A stretch of 64,000 bases of DNA, from contig NZ_BAGL01000062.1 in the NCBI RefSeq assembly GCF_000308875.1, forward strand, positions 1 through 64,000, given 5' to 3'. Both the position numbers and the translations under genes were made by a program. The notes below the pieces were generated by a model. The model saw only the letters and a list, made by a program, of their open reading frames with translations. It made no database searches and was not told the origin of the DNA. Of the stretch, positions 1-8,766 are shown one piece after another. Position 1 is the first letter of the stretch, and every line of letters starts with the position of its first letter. This DNA is from Nocardia transvalensis NBRC 15921 (lineage in GTDB: Bacteria > Actinomycetota > Actinomycetes > Mycobacteriales > Mycobacteriaceae).

Positions 1-526
1 CGCCGGGCGCCGGGCGCGAACCCTGCTGCGGCTGCTGCTGCGCGGGCGTGGACTGCTGGGCCGCGGCCGCCGGGGACGGCGCGGCCGGACGCGGGCCGCC
101 GGGCTTGGGCGCGGGGCCGGGCTTCACGGCCGGGCCGGGACGCGACGCCGGGGCCTCACTGTCGGACCGGGCCGCCGGAGCGGACGACTGCTGCTCCGCA
201 GCGGGCGCCGGCTTCGCCTGGGCCGCCGGGCTGGGTGCGCTGCGCGGGCCGGGACGGGGACCCGGGGTCGCGCCGGACGCGGGCTTACCTCCACCGGCCG
301 GGCGGGCGCCCTGGTCGGAACCGGACCTCGCACCGGACTTCGCGGCGCCGTTCGACGGGGTGGACTTCGCCGAGAACGACTCCCGCAGCCGGCGCGCGAC
401 GGGTGCCTCCACCGTCGACGACGCCGACTTCACGAACTCGCCCTGCTCCTTGAGCGTTGCGAGTAGTTGCTTGCTCGTGACACCGAGTTCTTTCGCCAAC
501 TCGTGCACGCGGGCCTTGCCTGCCAC
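1..526 (-). CDS. infB: Translation initiation factor IF-2, N-terminal part (cut by window edge)
   Basis: IF-2 is the GTPase that places initiator tRNA on the ribosome. Only the first 175 codons lie in the window; the gene runs off the left edge. The start is GTG at 526, with a GAGGAG ribosome site about 6 bases upstream. Residues 1-40 (AGKARVHELAKELGVTSKQL) form the small helical IF2_N domain. After it comes a long linker rich in Pro, Ala, Gly, Lys and Gln, typical of actinobacterial IF-2, which makes both strands look open. The GTPase core is outside the window. It follows ylxR on the same strand, in the usual nusA-ylxR-infB order. Confidence 0.93.
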   Translation of the reverse strand, partial: MAGKARVHELAKELGVTSKQLLATLKEQGEFVKSASSTVEAPVARRLRESFSAKSTPSNGAAKSGARSGSDQGARPAGGGKPASGATPGPRPGPRSAPSPAAQAKPAPAAEQQSSAPAARSDSEAPASRPGPAVKPGPAPKPGGPRPAAPSPAAAAQQSTPAQQQPQQGSRPAPG

Positions 527-637
527 TGCTCTCCTCACTGAGAGGTCGAGCGTGACAGTCCGTCCGGAATGGACGGAAGTCCGCACGACCTCCGATTATC
601 TTCGATGGCCGATCATCGCTGGTACTTCACGGTGTGC

Positions 638-1033
638 TCATGAGTGCTCGTGCCTGTTCTCCACGTAGTGCTCCAGGGCTGAGATATCCAGTTTTCCGGA
701 CACTCTTAGCGCTCTGCCGAACGCTCGGCGCCGAACTGCCGCGGCCAGACAAGCCGAATCGGGGTGCAACCAGGCACCCCTCCCGGGAAATCTGTGCCGC
801 GGATCGGGAACGATCGCCACGCCATCGGTCTGGGATGACGACGCCACGATCCGCAACAGATCGGCGGCCAGCTCGCGTTTCCGGCACCCCACACATGTCC
901 GTACGGGACCCGAGGACGGTGCCTCGCCCCGCGCGGAACGCGTGGAAACCGGAGACTCGTGCTGAGCCTGCGTCCACTCTACCGCTGCCATGTCCAGATC
1001 CCCGCATCCAGCCCTCTGCTTAGTTACCAACAT
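638..1033 (-). CDS. ylxR: YlxR family RNA-binding protein (DUF448)
   Basis: This is the small basic protein found between nusA and infB in most bacteria. It is thought to bind RNA and, in some species, RNase P RNA. The motif PVRTCVGCRKRE, the PGRGAWLH segment and the Arg-rich RRRAFGRALR tail are characteristic. The ATG at 1033 has GGAG five bases upstream; an in-frame ATG at 991 with GGGGAT upstream is a possible alternative and would drop 14 poorly conserved residues. The gene starts 35 bases after the nusA stop and is probably co-transcribed with nusA and infB. Confidence 0.88.
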   Translation of the reverse strand: MLVTKQRAGCGDLDMAAVEWTQAQHESPVSTRSARGEAPSSGPVRTCVGCRKRELAADLLRIVASSSQTDGVAIVPDPRHRFPGRGAWLHPDSACLAAAVRRRAFGRALRVSGKLDISALEHYVENRHEHS

Positions 1034-1068
1034 GTCACTCCACCACTGCCGTTGCGGAATGACGGCTT

Positions 1069-2097
1069 CTACCCGTGCGGCGCTTCCGTACGAACGGAGC
1101 CCTGTACATCGGGGGCCGCGTCGCTGCGGATATCGATGCGCCAGCCGGTCAGGCGGGCGGCCAGGCGGGCGTTCTGGCCCTCCTTGCCGATCGCCAGGGA
1201 CAGCTGGAAATCGGGGACGACGACCCGGGCCGCGCGGGCCTCGGGGTCCACGATCGTGACGGAGACAACCTTGGACGGGCTCAGCGCATTCCCGACGAAG
1301 GTGGCCGGATCGTCGGCGTAGTCGATGATGTCGATCTTCTCACCGGCCAGCTCGCTCATCACGTTGCGCACCCGCTGGCCCATCGGGCCGATGCAGGCCC
1401 CCTTGGCATTGACGCCCGGCACCGTACTGCGGACCGCGATCTTGGAGCGGTGCCCGGCCTCGCGAGCCACCGCCACGATCTCGACCGAGCCGTCGGCGAT
1501 CTCGGGGACCTCGAGCGCGAACAGCCGCCGCACCAGATTCGGATGCGAGCGCGACAGGTTGATCTGCGGGCCGCGCGGGCCGCGCGAGACTGCGTACACG
1601 TAGCACTTGATGCGGTCGCCGTGCTCGTAGGTCTCGCCGGGGACCTGTTCGGCCGGCGGGATCAGGCCCTCCGCGCCGTGCGCCTCGCTGCCGATGCGCA
1701 CCACGATCGTGCCGCGGGCGTTCATGCGGGCGTCGCGCTGGACGACGCCGCCGACGATATCGCCCTCGTGCGTGGAGAATTCGCCGAAGGATTTCTCGTT
1801 CTCGGCGTCCCGCAACCGCTGCAGCACCACCTGCCGGGCGGTGGTCGCGGCGATGCGGCCGAAACCCTCAGGCGTGTCGTCCCATTCGGTGATGACGTTG
1901 CCGTCGGCGTCGACCTCGCGGGCCATCACGCGCACCACACCGGATTTCTGGTTGATATCGATGCGGGCGTTGGGCTCGTGCCCGTCGGTGTGCCGGTACG
2001 CGGTCAGCAGCGCGGACTCGATCGCGGAGATCACGGTCTCCATCGAGATCCCCTTGTCCGCGACAATCGCGCGCAGGGCTTCGATTTCGATGTTCAT
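1069..2097 (-). CDS. nusA: Transcription termination/antitermination factor NusA
   Basis: NusA binds RNA polymerase and nascent RNA and controls pausing, termination and rRNA antitermination. The protein is 342 residues, close to the mycobacterial length. Order of domains: N-terminal polymerase-binding domain (1 to about 105), S1 domain (about 108-180), KH1 with GACIGPMGQRV, and KH2 with the GKEG loop in LSLAIGKEGQNARLAARLTG. There are no C-terminal acidic repeats, as usual in Actinobacteria. The ATG at 2097 overlaps the rimP stop as ATGA, so the two genes are translationally coupled. A longer upstream frame exists but is a shadow over rimP. Confidence 0.96.
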   Translation of the reverse strand: MNIEIEALRAIVADKGISMETVISAIESALLTAYRHTDGHEPNARIDINQKSGVVRVMAREVDADGNVITEWDDTPEGFGRIAATTARQVVLQRLRDAENEKSFGEFSTHEGDIVGGVVQRDARMNARGTIVVRIGSEAHGAEGLIPPAEQVPGETYEHGDRIKCYVYAVSRGPRGPQINLSRSHPNLVRRLFALEVPEIADGSVEIVAVAREAGHRSKIAVRSTVPGVNAKGACIGPMGQRVRNVMSELAGEKIDIIDYADDPATFVGNALSPSKVVSVTIVDPEARAARVVVPDFQLSLAIGKEGQNARLAARLTGWRIDIRSDAAPDVQGSVRTEAPHG

Positions 2098-2747
2098 TCC
2101 ACGATCCCTTCGGTCGGCGCGGCTACTGATTCGGGTGCTTCCTGATTTTCTCTCCCGGATTTCCCGGGCGATCTCGCGGCATTCGGCTCGTCCTCGGCCG
2201 CGGCGCCGGGTTCGGGACGTCCCGGCGCCACGCCGCCCGCCAACTCCATCTCCGCGGCGCCGGGCGCCGAGAATTCCACCTGAACAACGGCACTCTGGAT
2301 ATCGGCGAGCGGTACGGTGACGCGGTGCGGTTTTCGTTTTCCACCGAGCACGAGCGCCACCTCGGAATCGGAGGCCGCGCCCACGCGGGCGTCGAATGTG
2401 CCGGCGTTCTCCGGAGCGGGCGCGCCCGGGCGCAGGGTGACGCGCACCTTGCGGCCGCGGGCGCGGCGCCAATGCCGGGGCGCGGCGAGCGGGCGGTCGA
2501 TTCCCGGGGTAGTGACCTCCAGCTGATACGCCGCCTCGCCGAAATCCCCGACCTCGTCGAGGGCCTGCGAGATCTCCGAACTCAATTCCGCGATCGTGTC
2601 CAGGCCGATGGCCTCGTCACTGTCCACGGTCACCGTCACCCGCGCCGGACCGGTGGCCGCGATCGCCACACCCTCGAGGTCGAATCCTCGGCGCTCGACG
2701 GGTCCAGCAACAAGCTGGCTCACCCTTTCCTCGGTCGGCATGGGCAT
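2094..2747 (-). CDS. rimP: Ribosome maturation factor RimP
   Basis: RimP assists assembly of the 30S subunit. The 217-residue protein starts at ATG 2747 (MPMPTEERVSQLVAGPVERR), preceded by GGAG about ten bases upstream. The frame continues upstream to 2870, but that stretch lacks family similarity. The core contains the signature YQLEVTTPGIDRPL followed by the RHWRRARGRKVRVTL strand of the C-terminal SH3-like domain. The last 60 or so residues are an acidic, Pro/Ala-rich tail without family similarity, commonly variable in Nocardia-type homologues. First gene of the rimP-nusA-ylxR-infB unit; divergent from the exported protein at 2959. Confidence 0.93.
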   Translation of the reverse strand: MPMPTEERVSQLVAGPVERRGFDLEGVAIAATGPARVTVTVDSDEAIGLDTIAELSSEISQALDEVGDFGEAAYQLEVTTPGIDRPLAAPRHWRRARGRKVRVTLRPGAPAPENAGTFDARVGAASDSEVALVLGGKRKPHRVTVPLADIQSAVVQVEFSAPGAAEMELAGGVAPGRPEPGAAAEDEPNAARSPGKSGRENQEAPESVAAPTEGIVE

Positions 2748-2958
2748 GTGGGGCGGCTCCTGGTTCAGTTGTGACGGGGTGGCGTTGTCGGTATCGGCCC
2801 TGGTCCGGGCTTGGTCAGCGAGCATCGACGGCGAAAGTGTCCGCCGCTGCTCCAGCGTAACGCGCTGCAAGAGTGTAAAGGACCAGCCAACCTTCCCTAA
2901 TTTCGCGTCGGCGGCCCTGCGCGCGTCCGCCCCGGACGAGGGCTGGCACGATGTACGC

Positions 2959-3495
2959 GTGCCGAGCAGCCATCACCGCGTCCCGCCGCGCCCAGCGGCC
3001 GCGAATCTCCCCGCCCTGAGCCGCCGTTCGATGCTGCGGATCACCGGCGGCGGCGCCGTCGCGGTCACCGTGCTGGGGGCGTCGGCCTGCACCGACGACA
3101 AGCCGGTCCAGCCGGACGTGTTGCTGGCGCCGGAGCGGGAGGCGCGCGCCGACGCCGTGTGGGCGCGGGCGGCGATGGCCGTCGCACCCGAACGCACGGC
3201 CGCGCTCACCGCGATCGCGACGCAGCGCACCGAGCACGCGGACGCGCTGCGCGCCGAGATCGACCGGGCGATCGGGGTCTACGGCGACGGCACGAAACCG
3301 AAGTCGAACACCCCGCCGGTGACGCCGCCGGCGGCCCCCGTCCCGCCGCCGACCGTCGCGGCCCTGCGCGAGCAGCTGACCCGCTCGCAGCGGTCAGCCG
3401 CCGATCTGTCGGTCGGCCGGTCCGGATTCCGCGCGGGCCTGCTGGCCTCGATCAGCGCCAGCTGCGCCACGCATGCCGGGGTGTTGCTGGCATGA
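2959..3495 (+). CDS. Exported Ala-rich protein with twin-arginine-like signal
   Basis: A 178-residue protein of unknown role. Its N-terminus has SRRSMLRIT (Arg22-Arg23) followed by a hydrophobic stretch and GASAC with Cys44, so it looks like a Tat-exported, possibly lipidated protein. A mature helical, Ala-rich part follows, with a Pro-rich linker (TPPVTPPAAPVPPP). The GTG at 2959 is chosen because it keeps the signal close to the N-terminus; the in-frame ATG at Met25 is an alternative. Position between rimP and the DUF4439 gene matches M. tuberculosis Rv2843, of similar length. Its export with a ferritin-like neighbour suggests a joint envelope role, which is inference only. Confidence 0.75.
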   Translation: MPSSHHRVPPRPAAANLPALSRRSMLRITGGGAVAVTVLGASACTDDKPVQPDVLLAPEREARADAVWARAAMAVAPERTAALTAIATQRTEHADALRAEIDRAIGVYGDGTKPKSNTPPVTPPAAPVPPPTVAALREQLTRSQRSAADLSVGRSGFRAGLLASISASCATHAGVLLA

Positions 3496-3550
3496 GCGGA
3501 CAGACGAATTCACCACTCTCGGCTCGCGCCCGAAAGGACGAGAACGCAGC

Positions 3551-3985
3551 ATGACGACACCGGATCAGCAGGCGCTGACCGATGCCCTCGCCGCCGAGTA
3601 CGCCGCGGTCTACGCCTACGGGGTGATCGCCGCCTACGCCGCGCACGAACGCAATCAGATCGTCGCGGAGTTCACCGCCGCGCACCGCGCCCGCCGCGAC
3701 GCCACCGCCGACGCGCTGAAGTCGATCGGCGCGCCCGTGCCCGCCCCGGCCGCCGCCTACCCGCCGCCGTTCCCGGTGAACGACCCGATCCCGGCGGCCA
3801 ACCTGGCGGTCACGGTCGAATCCGATACGGCGGCCGCCTGGCGGTCGGTGGTGGAGCGCGCCGACTCCCCCCAGGTCCGGCGCACCGCCATCGACGCCCT
3901 CACCGAATCCGCCGTCCGCCTCGCGACCTGGCAAGCCATCCTGGGCACGAACCCCGCAACGGCCTCGTTCCCGGGCAAGGTCTAG
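3551..3985 (+). CDS. DUF4439 ferritin-like protein
   Basis: A 144-residue helical protein starting at ATG 3551 (MTTPDQQALTDALAAEYAAV). The pattern ALAAEYAAVYAYGVIAAY, followed by a second helix with RDATADALKSIGAPVPAPA, is typical of the DUF4439 family, which adopts a ferritin-like four-helix bundle. No function is established. No signal peptide is visible, in contrast to the exported gene 55 bases upstream with which it is probably co-transcribed. It matches the position of M. tuberculosis Rv2844. It converges on proS. Confidence 0.85.
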   Translation: MTTPDQQALTDALAAEYAAVYAYGVIAAYAAHERNQIVAEFTAAHRARRDATADALKSIGAPVPAPAAAYPPPFPVNDPIPAANLAVTVESDTAAAWRSVVERADSPQVRRTAIDALTESAVRLATWQAILGTNPATASFPGKV

Positions 3986-4097
3986 CCCCAGGTCACGGGC
4001 ACAGGTCTGCCGCGGCCACGGCGCAATCCGTTCCTCGGCCGCGGCTACACCTGTTCCTCAGCCGCGGCTCAACCTCTTTTCCTCAGCCGCGCACCTT
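3986..4097. repeat. Three near-identical tandem copies of the proS 3' end
   Basis: Between the DUF4439 stop and proS, the segment TTCCTCRGCCGCG occurs three times, starting near 4031, 4054 and 4079. The last copy overlaps the final proS codons and stop. On the proS strand each copy reads as the end of proS (GCGGCTGAGGAA). It looks like local duplication of the gene terminus. No terminator hairpin is obvious. Confidence 0.6.
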
Positions 4098-5840
4098 GGC
4101 GAGGACCGCGGCCACGGCATCGTCGGCCGCGACTTCCTCGTTGGTCTCCGCGAAGCGGTCGCGCAGTTCGACCTTGCCGTCGGCCCAGCCACGGCCGACG
4201 ACCAGGACCAGGGGCATGCCCAGCAGCTCGGCGTCCTTGAACTTCACGCCCGGGGAGGCGGTGCGGTCGTCGAACAGGACCTCCAGGCCGGCGGCGTCCA
4301 GCTGGGCGGCGACCTGTTCGGCGCCGGCACGGGCGCCCTCGTCCTTGTTGGCGATGACGACGTGGACCTGGTACGGCGCGACCTCCAGGGGCCAGCGCAG
4401 GCCCTTGTCGTCGTGCATCTGCTCGGCGAGCACGGCGACCATGCGGGAGACGCCGACGCCGTAGGACCCCATGACCAGCCGCACCGGCTTACCGTTCTCG
4501 CCGAGTACGTCGACCTCGAAGGCATCGGTGTACTTGTAGCCGAGCTGGAAGATGTGACCGATCTCGATACCGCGCGCCGCGTGCAGCAGGCCGCGCCCGT
4601 CGGGCGAGGGATCGCCCTCGCGGACCTCGGCGGCCTCGATCACGCCGTCGGGCGTGAAGTCGCGGCCCGCGACCAGGCCGACCACGTGCCGGCCGGGCGC
4701 GTCGGCGCCGGTGATCCACGACGTGCCGGTCACCACGCGCGGGTCGACCAGATAGCGGACCCCGTTGTCCTGCAGCCCCTTCGGCCCGATATACCCCTTC
4801 ACCAGGAACGGGTTGGCGGCGAAGTCCTCCTCGGTGAGCAGTTCCACCTCGGCGGGCTCGAGCGCGGCGCCCAGCCGCTTGTCGTCGACCTCGCGATCCC
4901 CGGGAACGCCGATGCCGAGGATCTCGGACTTGCCGTCCGGGTGGCGCAGCTTGACCATCACGTTCTTGAGGGTGTCGGCCGCGGTGACCGGACGCCCGAG
5001 CCGCTCGCCGACACCGGCGGAGTTGGCCCAGTCGACCAGCGTCGCGATGGTCGGGGCGTCGGGGGTGTCGTGCACCTGCGCCGGGGCCTGCCCGTCGAGG
5101 GGGATCTCCGGCGGCGCGGGCGTGACCACGGCCTCGACATTGGCGGCGTATCCGGATTCGCGGCAGACCACATAGGTGTCCTCGCCGACGGGGCTGTCGG
5201 CCAGGAACTCCTCCGACGCGCTGCCGCCCATGGCGCCCGAGGTGGCGGCGACGATCACGTAGGTGACGCCGAGCCGGTCGAAGATGCGCTGGTAGGCCGC
5301 CCGGTGCGCCTGGTAGCTGGCCTCCAGCCCGGCCTCGTCCAGATCGAAGGAGTAGGAGTCCTTCATGACGAATTCGCGCCCGCGCAGGATGCCGGCGCGC
5401 GGCCGCTCCTCGTCGCGGTACTTGGTCTGGATCTGATACAGCGTGACCGGCAGGTCCTTGTACGAGCTGTACTCACCCTTCACGGTGAGCGCGAACAACT
5501 CCTCGTGGGTGGGTCCGAGCAGGTAGTCGGCCTTCTTGCGGTCCTGCAGCCGGAACAGGCTGTCGCCGTACTCGACCCAGCGGTTGGTGGTCTCGTAGGG
5601 TTCGCGCGGCAGCAGCGCGGGCAGCGAGATCTCCTGGCCGCCGATGGCGTTCATCTCCTCGCGCACCACGTTCTCGACCTTGCGCAGCACCTTCAGGCCC
5701 AGCGGCAGCCACGAATAGACGCCCGGCGCGACGCGGCGGACGTACCCGGCACGGACGAGCAGCTTGTGGCTGGGCACCTCGGCGTCGGCGGGATCGTCCC
5801 GCAGAGTGCGCAGAAACAGGTGGGAGAGGCGGGTGATCAC
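4083..5840 (-). CDS. proS: Prolyl-tRNA synthetase (bacterial type)
   Basis: Charges tRNA-Pro with proline. The 585-residue protein starts at GTG 5840 (MITRLSHLFLRTLRDDPADA), equal in length to mycobacterial ProRS. Class II motifs are visible: motif 2 region KYRDEERPRAGILRGREF followed by VMKDSYSFD, and motif 3 in MGSYGVGVSRMVAVLAEQ. Between them lies the long insertion domain (about residues 225-400), which in this subclass edits mischarged Ala-tRNA. The C-terminal anticodon-binding domain begins near WPLEVAPYQVHVV. Single gene, convergent with the DUF4439 gene and divergent from the YaaA gene at 5899. Confidence 0.97.
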   Translation of the reverse strand: MITRLSHLFLRTLRDDPADAEVPSHKLLVRAGYVRRVAPGVYSWLPLGLKVLRKVENVVREEMNAIGGQEISLPALLPREPYETTNRWVEYGDSLFRLQDRKKADYLLGPTHEELFALTVKGEYSSYKDLPVTLYQIQTKYRDEERPRAGILRGREFVMKDSYSFDLDEAGLEASYQAHRAAYQRIFDRLGVTYVIVAATSGAMGGSASEEFLADSPVGEDTYVVCRESGYAANVEAVVTPAPPEIPLDGQAPAQVHDTPDAPTIATLVDWANSAGVGERLGRPVTAADTLKNVMVKLRHPDGKSEILGIGVPGDREVDDKRLGAALEPAEVELLTEEDFAANPFLVKGYIGPKGLQDNGVRYLVDPRVVTGTSWITGADAPGRHVVGLVAGRDFTPDGVIEAAEVREGDPSPDGRGLLHAARGIEIGHIFQLGYKYTDAFEVDVLGENGKPVRLVMGSYGVGVSRMVAVLAEQMHDDKGLRWPLEVAPYQVHVVIANKDEGARAGAEQVAAQLDAAGLEVLFDDRTASPGVKFKDAELLGMPLVLVVGRGWADGKVELRDRFAETNEEVAADDAVAAVLAKVRG

Positions 5841-5898
5841 GGGTGCACAGCGTAGCCCCTGCTCCCCGGGCACAGGCAAAGCGTTACCGTATCCCCCC

Positions 5899-6642
5899 GT
5901 GCTGGTCATCCTGCCTCCCTCCGAAACGAAGTCCGACGGCGGCCACCTCGGTCCGCTGGACCTGGACGAGCTGTGGTTGCCGCAGCTCACCGCGGTGCGG
6001 GACAAGCTGATCGCCGAATTGGTGGCGCTGGCCGACGATCCCGAGACGGCCCGCACGGCATTGGCGCTCGGCAAGGGGGCTGATCCGGAGATCGCCCGCA
6101 ACGCCGCGCTGCGCACCTCCCCCACGCGCCCGGCGCTGGAGCGCTACACCGGCGTGCTCTACGACGCGCTGGACGCGGGCGGGTTCACCAAGGTCCAGCG
6201 GGAGAAGGCCCGCGCCCGGCTGGCCATCGGCTCGGCGCTGTTCGGGGTCGTGCGCGCGGGCGATCCGATCCCGGCGTACCGGCTGTCGGGCGGGTCCAAA
6301 CTGCCGGGGCTGCCGACCCTTTCGTCGCTGTGGAAACCGGAGCTGGCGCCGGCGCTACGCGCGGAGACGGCCGGGCGGCTGGTGGTCGACCTGCGCTCGG
6401 GCAGCTACCAGCAGCTGGGCCGCATCCCCGGCGCGGTCACCGCGACCGTGCTGACCGAGCGGCCCGACGGCACCCGCACGGTGGTCAGCCATTTCAACAA
6501 GCACCACAAGGGCCTGCTGGCCCGCGCGCTGGTGTGCGGCCGCTCCGAGCCGAGCGATATCCGCGGGGTGGCGCGGGTCGCGGAGAAGGCCGGGCTGCGC
6601 GTCGAGATCTCGTCGTCCGCCGAACTCCTGGTGCTCACCTGA
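5899..6642 (+). CDS. yaaA: YaaA family peroxide-stress protein (UPF0246)
   Basis: YaaA proteins lower intracellular free iron during peroxide stress and bind DNA in E. coli. This 247-residue copy starts at GTG 5899 (MLVILPPSETKSDGG). The family hallmarks are LPPSETK near the N-terminus, LYDALD, the RLSGGSKLP segment and HFNKHHKG near the C-terminus. It begins 58 bases from the proS start on the opposite strand, so the two share a promoter region. The role here is inferred from family only. Confidence 0.88.
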   Translation: MLVILPPSETKSDGGHLGPLDLDELWLPQLTAVRDKLIAELVALADDPETARTALALGKGADPEIARNAALRTSPTRPALERYTGVLYDALDAGGFTKVQREKARARLAIGSALFGVVRAGDPIPAYRLSGGSKLPGLPTLSSLWKPELAPALRAETAGRLVVDLRSGSYQQLGRIPGAVTATVLTERPDGTRTVVSHFNKHHKGLLARALVCGRSEPSDIRGVARVAEKAGLRVEISSSAELLVLT

Positions 6643-6858
6643 GTGAATTCCCGGTAGCGTACGAGCCAATTCGAACGGAATTGATATCGGCGTGAATTCG
6701 AATTCGCGGTGACGAAAACACCTGTCGTTCAATCGCTTCGGAACGGACGGTCCGCAAAGTCATTGCCTCGCTTGGGAATGTCGGTCGACATACCGTAGGG
6801 TTGGCGCCGCGCGCCGGGTGCGCGCGGATATTTTCGCTGCGATGCCGAGGAGCTTGGC
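6643..6858. promoter_or_regulatory. AT-richer intergenic region with short palindromes
   Basis: This 216-base gap is clearly richer in A and T than its surroundings. It contains CAATTC-GAACG-GAATTG (6667-6683) and a nearby repeated GAATTCGAATTC. It probably carries the promoter of the membrane protein gene at 6859; I cannot assign -35/-10 boxes with confidence. Confidence 0.4.
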
Positions 6859-8271
6859 GTGGGTGTCAGTACCACCCCTGAAGACAAGGCGGCCCGTGAG
6901 GAAAAGGCGCTGCGCGAGCTGACGAATCGGCTTGTCGAAAGCTATACCGACAGCCATTCGCAGGAACGGATCGGAAGTGCCGTCGGTGCGGCGCGAAACA
7001 GATTCGACGACGCCTCGATTCGCGATTTCGTCCCCATTCTGGTGGAGCGGATGGCCCGGCGGGACCTGGACGGCGCTCCCGAGCCCGCCCCGGAGCCCGA
7101 GACCACCGAGGGCGATGCGGCCGAGAGCGCGGGCTCGGGTCGCGGTCTGGCGGCCGTGCGGGATCTGCTGCCGCCGCCGTGGACTCCGCGCCGCCTGGCG
7201 CTACCGGCCGGTGCGCTCGTGGTGGTCGCGGCGGTGGCGGCGGCCGTCGGCCTGGGCGGTTCCTCCCCTGAATCCCCCGCCGCGGCGGCCCCGGCGCTGA
7301 CCACGGTGAGCGGCGTGGTCGGCTCGGAGAAGGCGGCGTTCTTCGACGATCCGAACGTGGCCGCGGTACTGGCCCGCAACGGCTTCAAGGTGCAGGTGGA
7401 CCGGGCCGGATCGCGGCAGATCGCGACCACCGTCGACCTCGGCACCTACGATTTCGCGTTCCCGTCGAGCACACCCGCCGCGGAACGCATTCTGCGGCAG
7501 CGCAATACGACGGACAGGTACACCCCGTTCTCCTCGCCGATGGCCATCGCGACCTTCCGGCCGATCGTCGACCTGCTGACCAAGGCCGGTGTGGTGCGGC
7601 CGGGCCCGGTGCCCACCTTCGACATGAACCGCTACCTCGACCTCACCCAGCGCGGCGTGCAGTGGGACCAGCTGGAGGGCAACACCGAATACCCGGTACG
7701 CAAGAGTCTGCTCATCTCCACCACCGATCCGCGCACCTCGAATTCGGCCGCCATGTATCTGGCCGTCGCCGGCTACGTCGCCAACGACAACGCGATCGTG
7801 CGCGGCCGGACCGCCGAGGAGTTCGTGGTCTCCAAGGTGGCGCGGCTGTTCACCAAGCAGGGCTTCACCGACAGTTCCAGCGAAGGGCCCTTCGCCGAAT
7901 ACCTCTCGGCGGGAATAGGTCCCACGCCGATGGTGTGGGCGTACGAGGCGCAGTTCGTGGAGGCCGGGGTCGAGGGCAAGCTGCAGCCCGACATGACCCT
8001 GCTGTACCCGTCACCGACCGTGCTGTCGCGGCACACGCTGGTCCCGCTGACCTCCGCGGGCGACCGGATCGGCCGCCTGCTGTCGACCGATCCCGATCTG
8101 CAACGCCTGGCCGCCGAGCACGGCTTCCGCCCCAACGACGGCGCGCAGTTCGCGAAAGTGGTTGCCGAACACAAGGTTCCGGCGGCCGCCGACGTAGTCG
8201 ACGTGGTGGACACCCCCGCCTACGACACCCTCGAGCACCTGCTCGACGGCGTCGCGGAGTCCTACAACTGA
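6859..8271 (+). CDS. Membrane-anchored substrate-binding-like protein with N-terminal helical dimerisation domain
   Basis: The 470-residue protein combines two parts. Residues 1 to about 70 (REEKALRELTNRLVESYTDS) match the small three-helix bundle dimerisation domain common in actinobacteria. After a Pro/Glu-rich linker, one transmembrane segment lies at about 115-135. The rest is outside the cell and looks like a bacterial extracellular solute-binding fold (TTVDLGTYDFAFPSSTPAAE, FVVSKVARLFTKQGF). The GTG start at 6859 has GAGGAG six bases upstream. No permease or ATPase is adjacent, so it is not an ordinary transporter component; sensing or chaperoning a ligand across the membrane is a guess. 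Single-gene unit. Confidence 0.72.
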   Translation: MGVSTTPEDKAAREEKALRELTNRLVESYTDSHSQERIGSAVGAARNRFDDASIRDFVPILVERMARRDLDGAPEPAPEPETTEGDAAESAGSGRGLAAVRDLLPPPWTPRRLALPAGALVVVAAVAAAVGLGGSSPESPAAAAPALTTVSGVVGSEKAAFFDDPNVAAVLARNGFKVQVDRAGSRQIATTVDLGTYDFAFPSSTPAAERILRQRNTTDRYTPFSSPMAIATFRPIVDLLTKAGVVRPGPVPTFDMNRYLDLTQRGVQWDQLEGNTEYPVRKSLLISTTDPRTSNSAAMYLAVAGYVANDNAIVRGRTAEEFVVSKVARLFTKQGFTDSSSEGPFAEYLSAGIGPTPMVWAYEAQFVEAGVEGKLQPDMTLLYPSPTVLSRHTLVPLTSAGDRIGRLLSTDPDLQRLAAEHGFRPNDGAQFAKVVAEHKVPAAADVVDVVDTPAYDTLEHLLDGVAESYN

Positions 8272-8274
8272 GGG

Positions 8275-8766
8275 CTACCTGTTCTCCAGATGGCTCGGCA
8301 GAACACAGACAGCGTCCAAGCCGAAGACGTGGTTGAGGCGGCCGAAGCCGAGCCAGGAGCCCAGGCACATGGTGAGTTCGACGGCCTCGGCCTGGGTGTA
8401 GTGGGCGAGCATGCGGGTCCAGAACTCGTCGTCGAGATTGTGGTGGTCCAGCGCATAGCGGTCGGCGTACTCGGCGGCGAGGCGGGTGCGCTCGTCGAAC
8501 AGATCCGTTGTGCGCCAGTCGGTGACGGCCTCGGCGAACTCCTCTTCGACCTTCACGCCGTCGCGCTCGGTGCGCCAGTCCTGGCAGAACAGGCAGCCGT
8601 TGATCTGGGCGATGCGCAGCCGCGCCGCCTCGAACTCGCGCAGCCCCAGCGTGCTGTGCGAGTACACCGCGAGCGCGAATTGCGAGGCGGCCGTGCCGAT
8701 TCCGGGGACCATCTCACCCCAGACGTATTCGATCGGGTCACGGCCCTCGGGCACATCGATGATCAT
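8275..8766 (-). CDS. Carboxymuconolactone decarboxylase / AhpD-like protein
   Basis: A 163-residue all-helical protein of the CMD/AhpD superfamily. The redox motif CxxC is present as NGCLFCQDW (Cys58 and Cys61), followed by helices ending LTMCLGSWLGFGRLNHVFGL. Members act as peroxidases, decarboxylases or antioxidant partners. The ATG at 8766 overlaps the stop of the dehydrogenase gene upstream (ATGA), so both belong to one transcript and are translationally coupled. The pairing with an NAD(P)-dependent enzyme suggests a catabolic or detoxifying role, but the substrate is not known. Confidence 0.85.
   Translation of the reverse strand: MIIDVPEGRDPIEYVWGEMVPGIGTAASQFALAVYSHSTLGLREFEAARLRIAQINGCLFCQDWRTERDGVKVEEEFAEAVTDWRTTDLFDERTRLAAEYADRYALDHHNLDDEFWTRMLAHYTQAEAVELTMCLGSWLGFGRLNHVFGLDAVCVLPSHLENR

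Noticed and set aside
1075..2145. Long open frames antisense to nusA, proS, the PucR gene and others
   Set aside because: High GC leaves the opposite strand open; these frames lack ribosome sites and family similarity.
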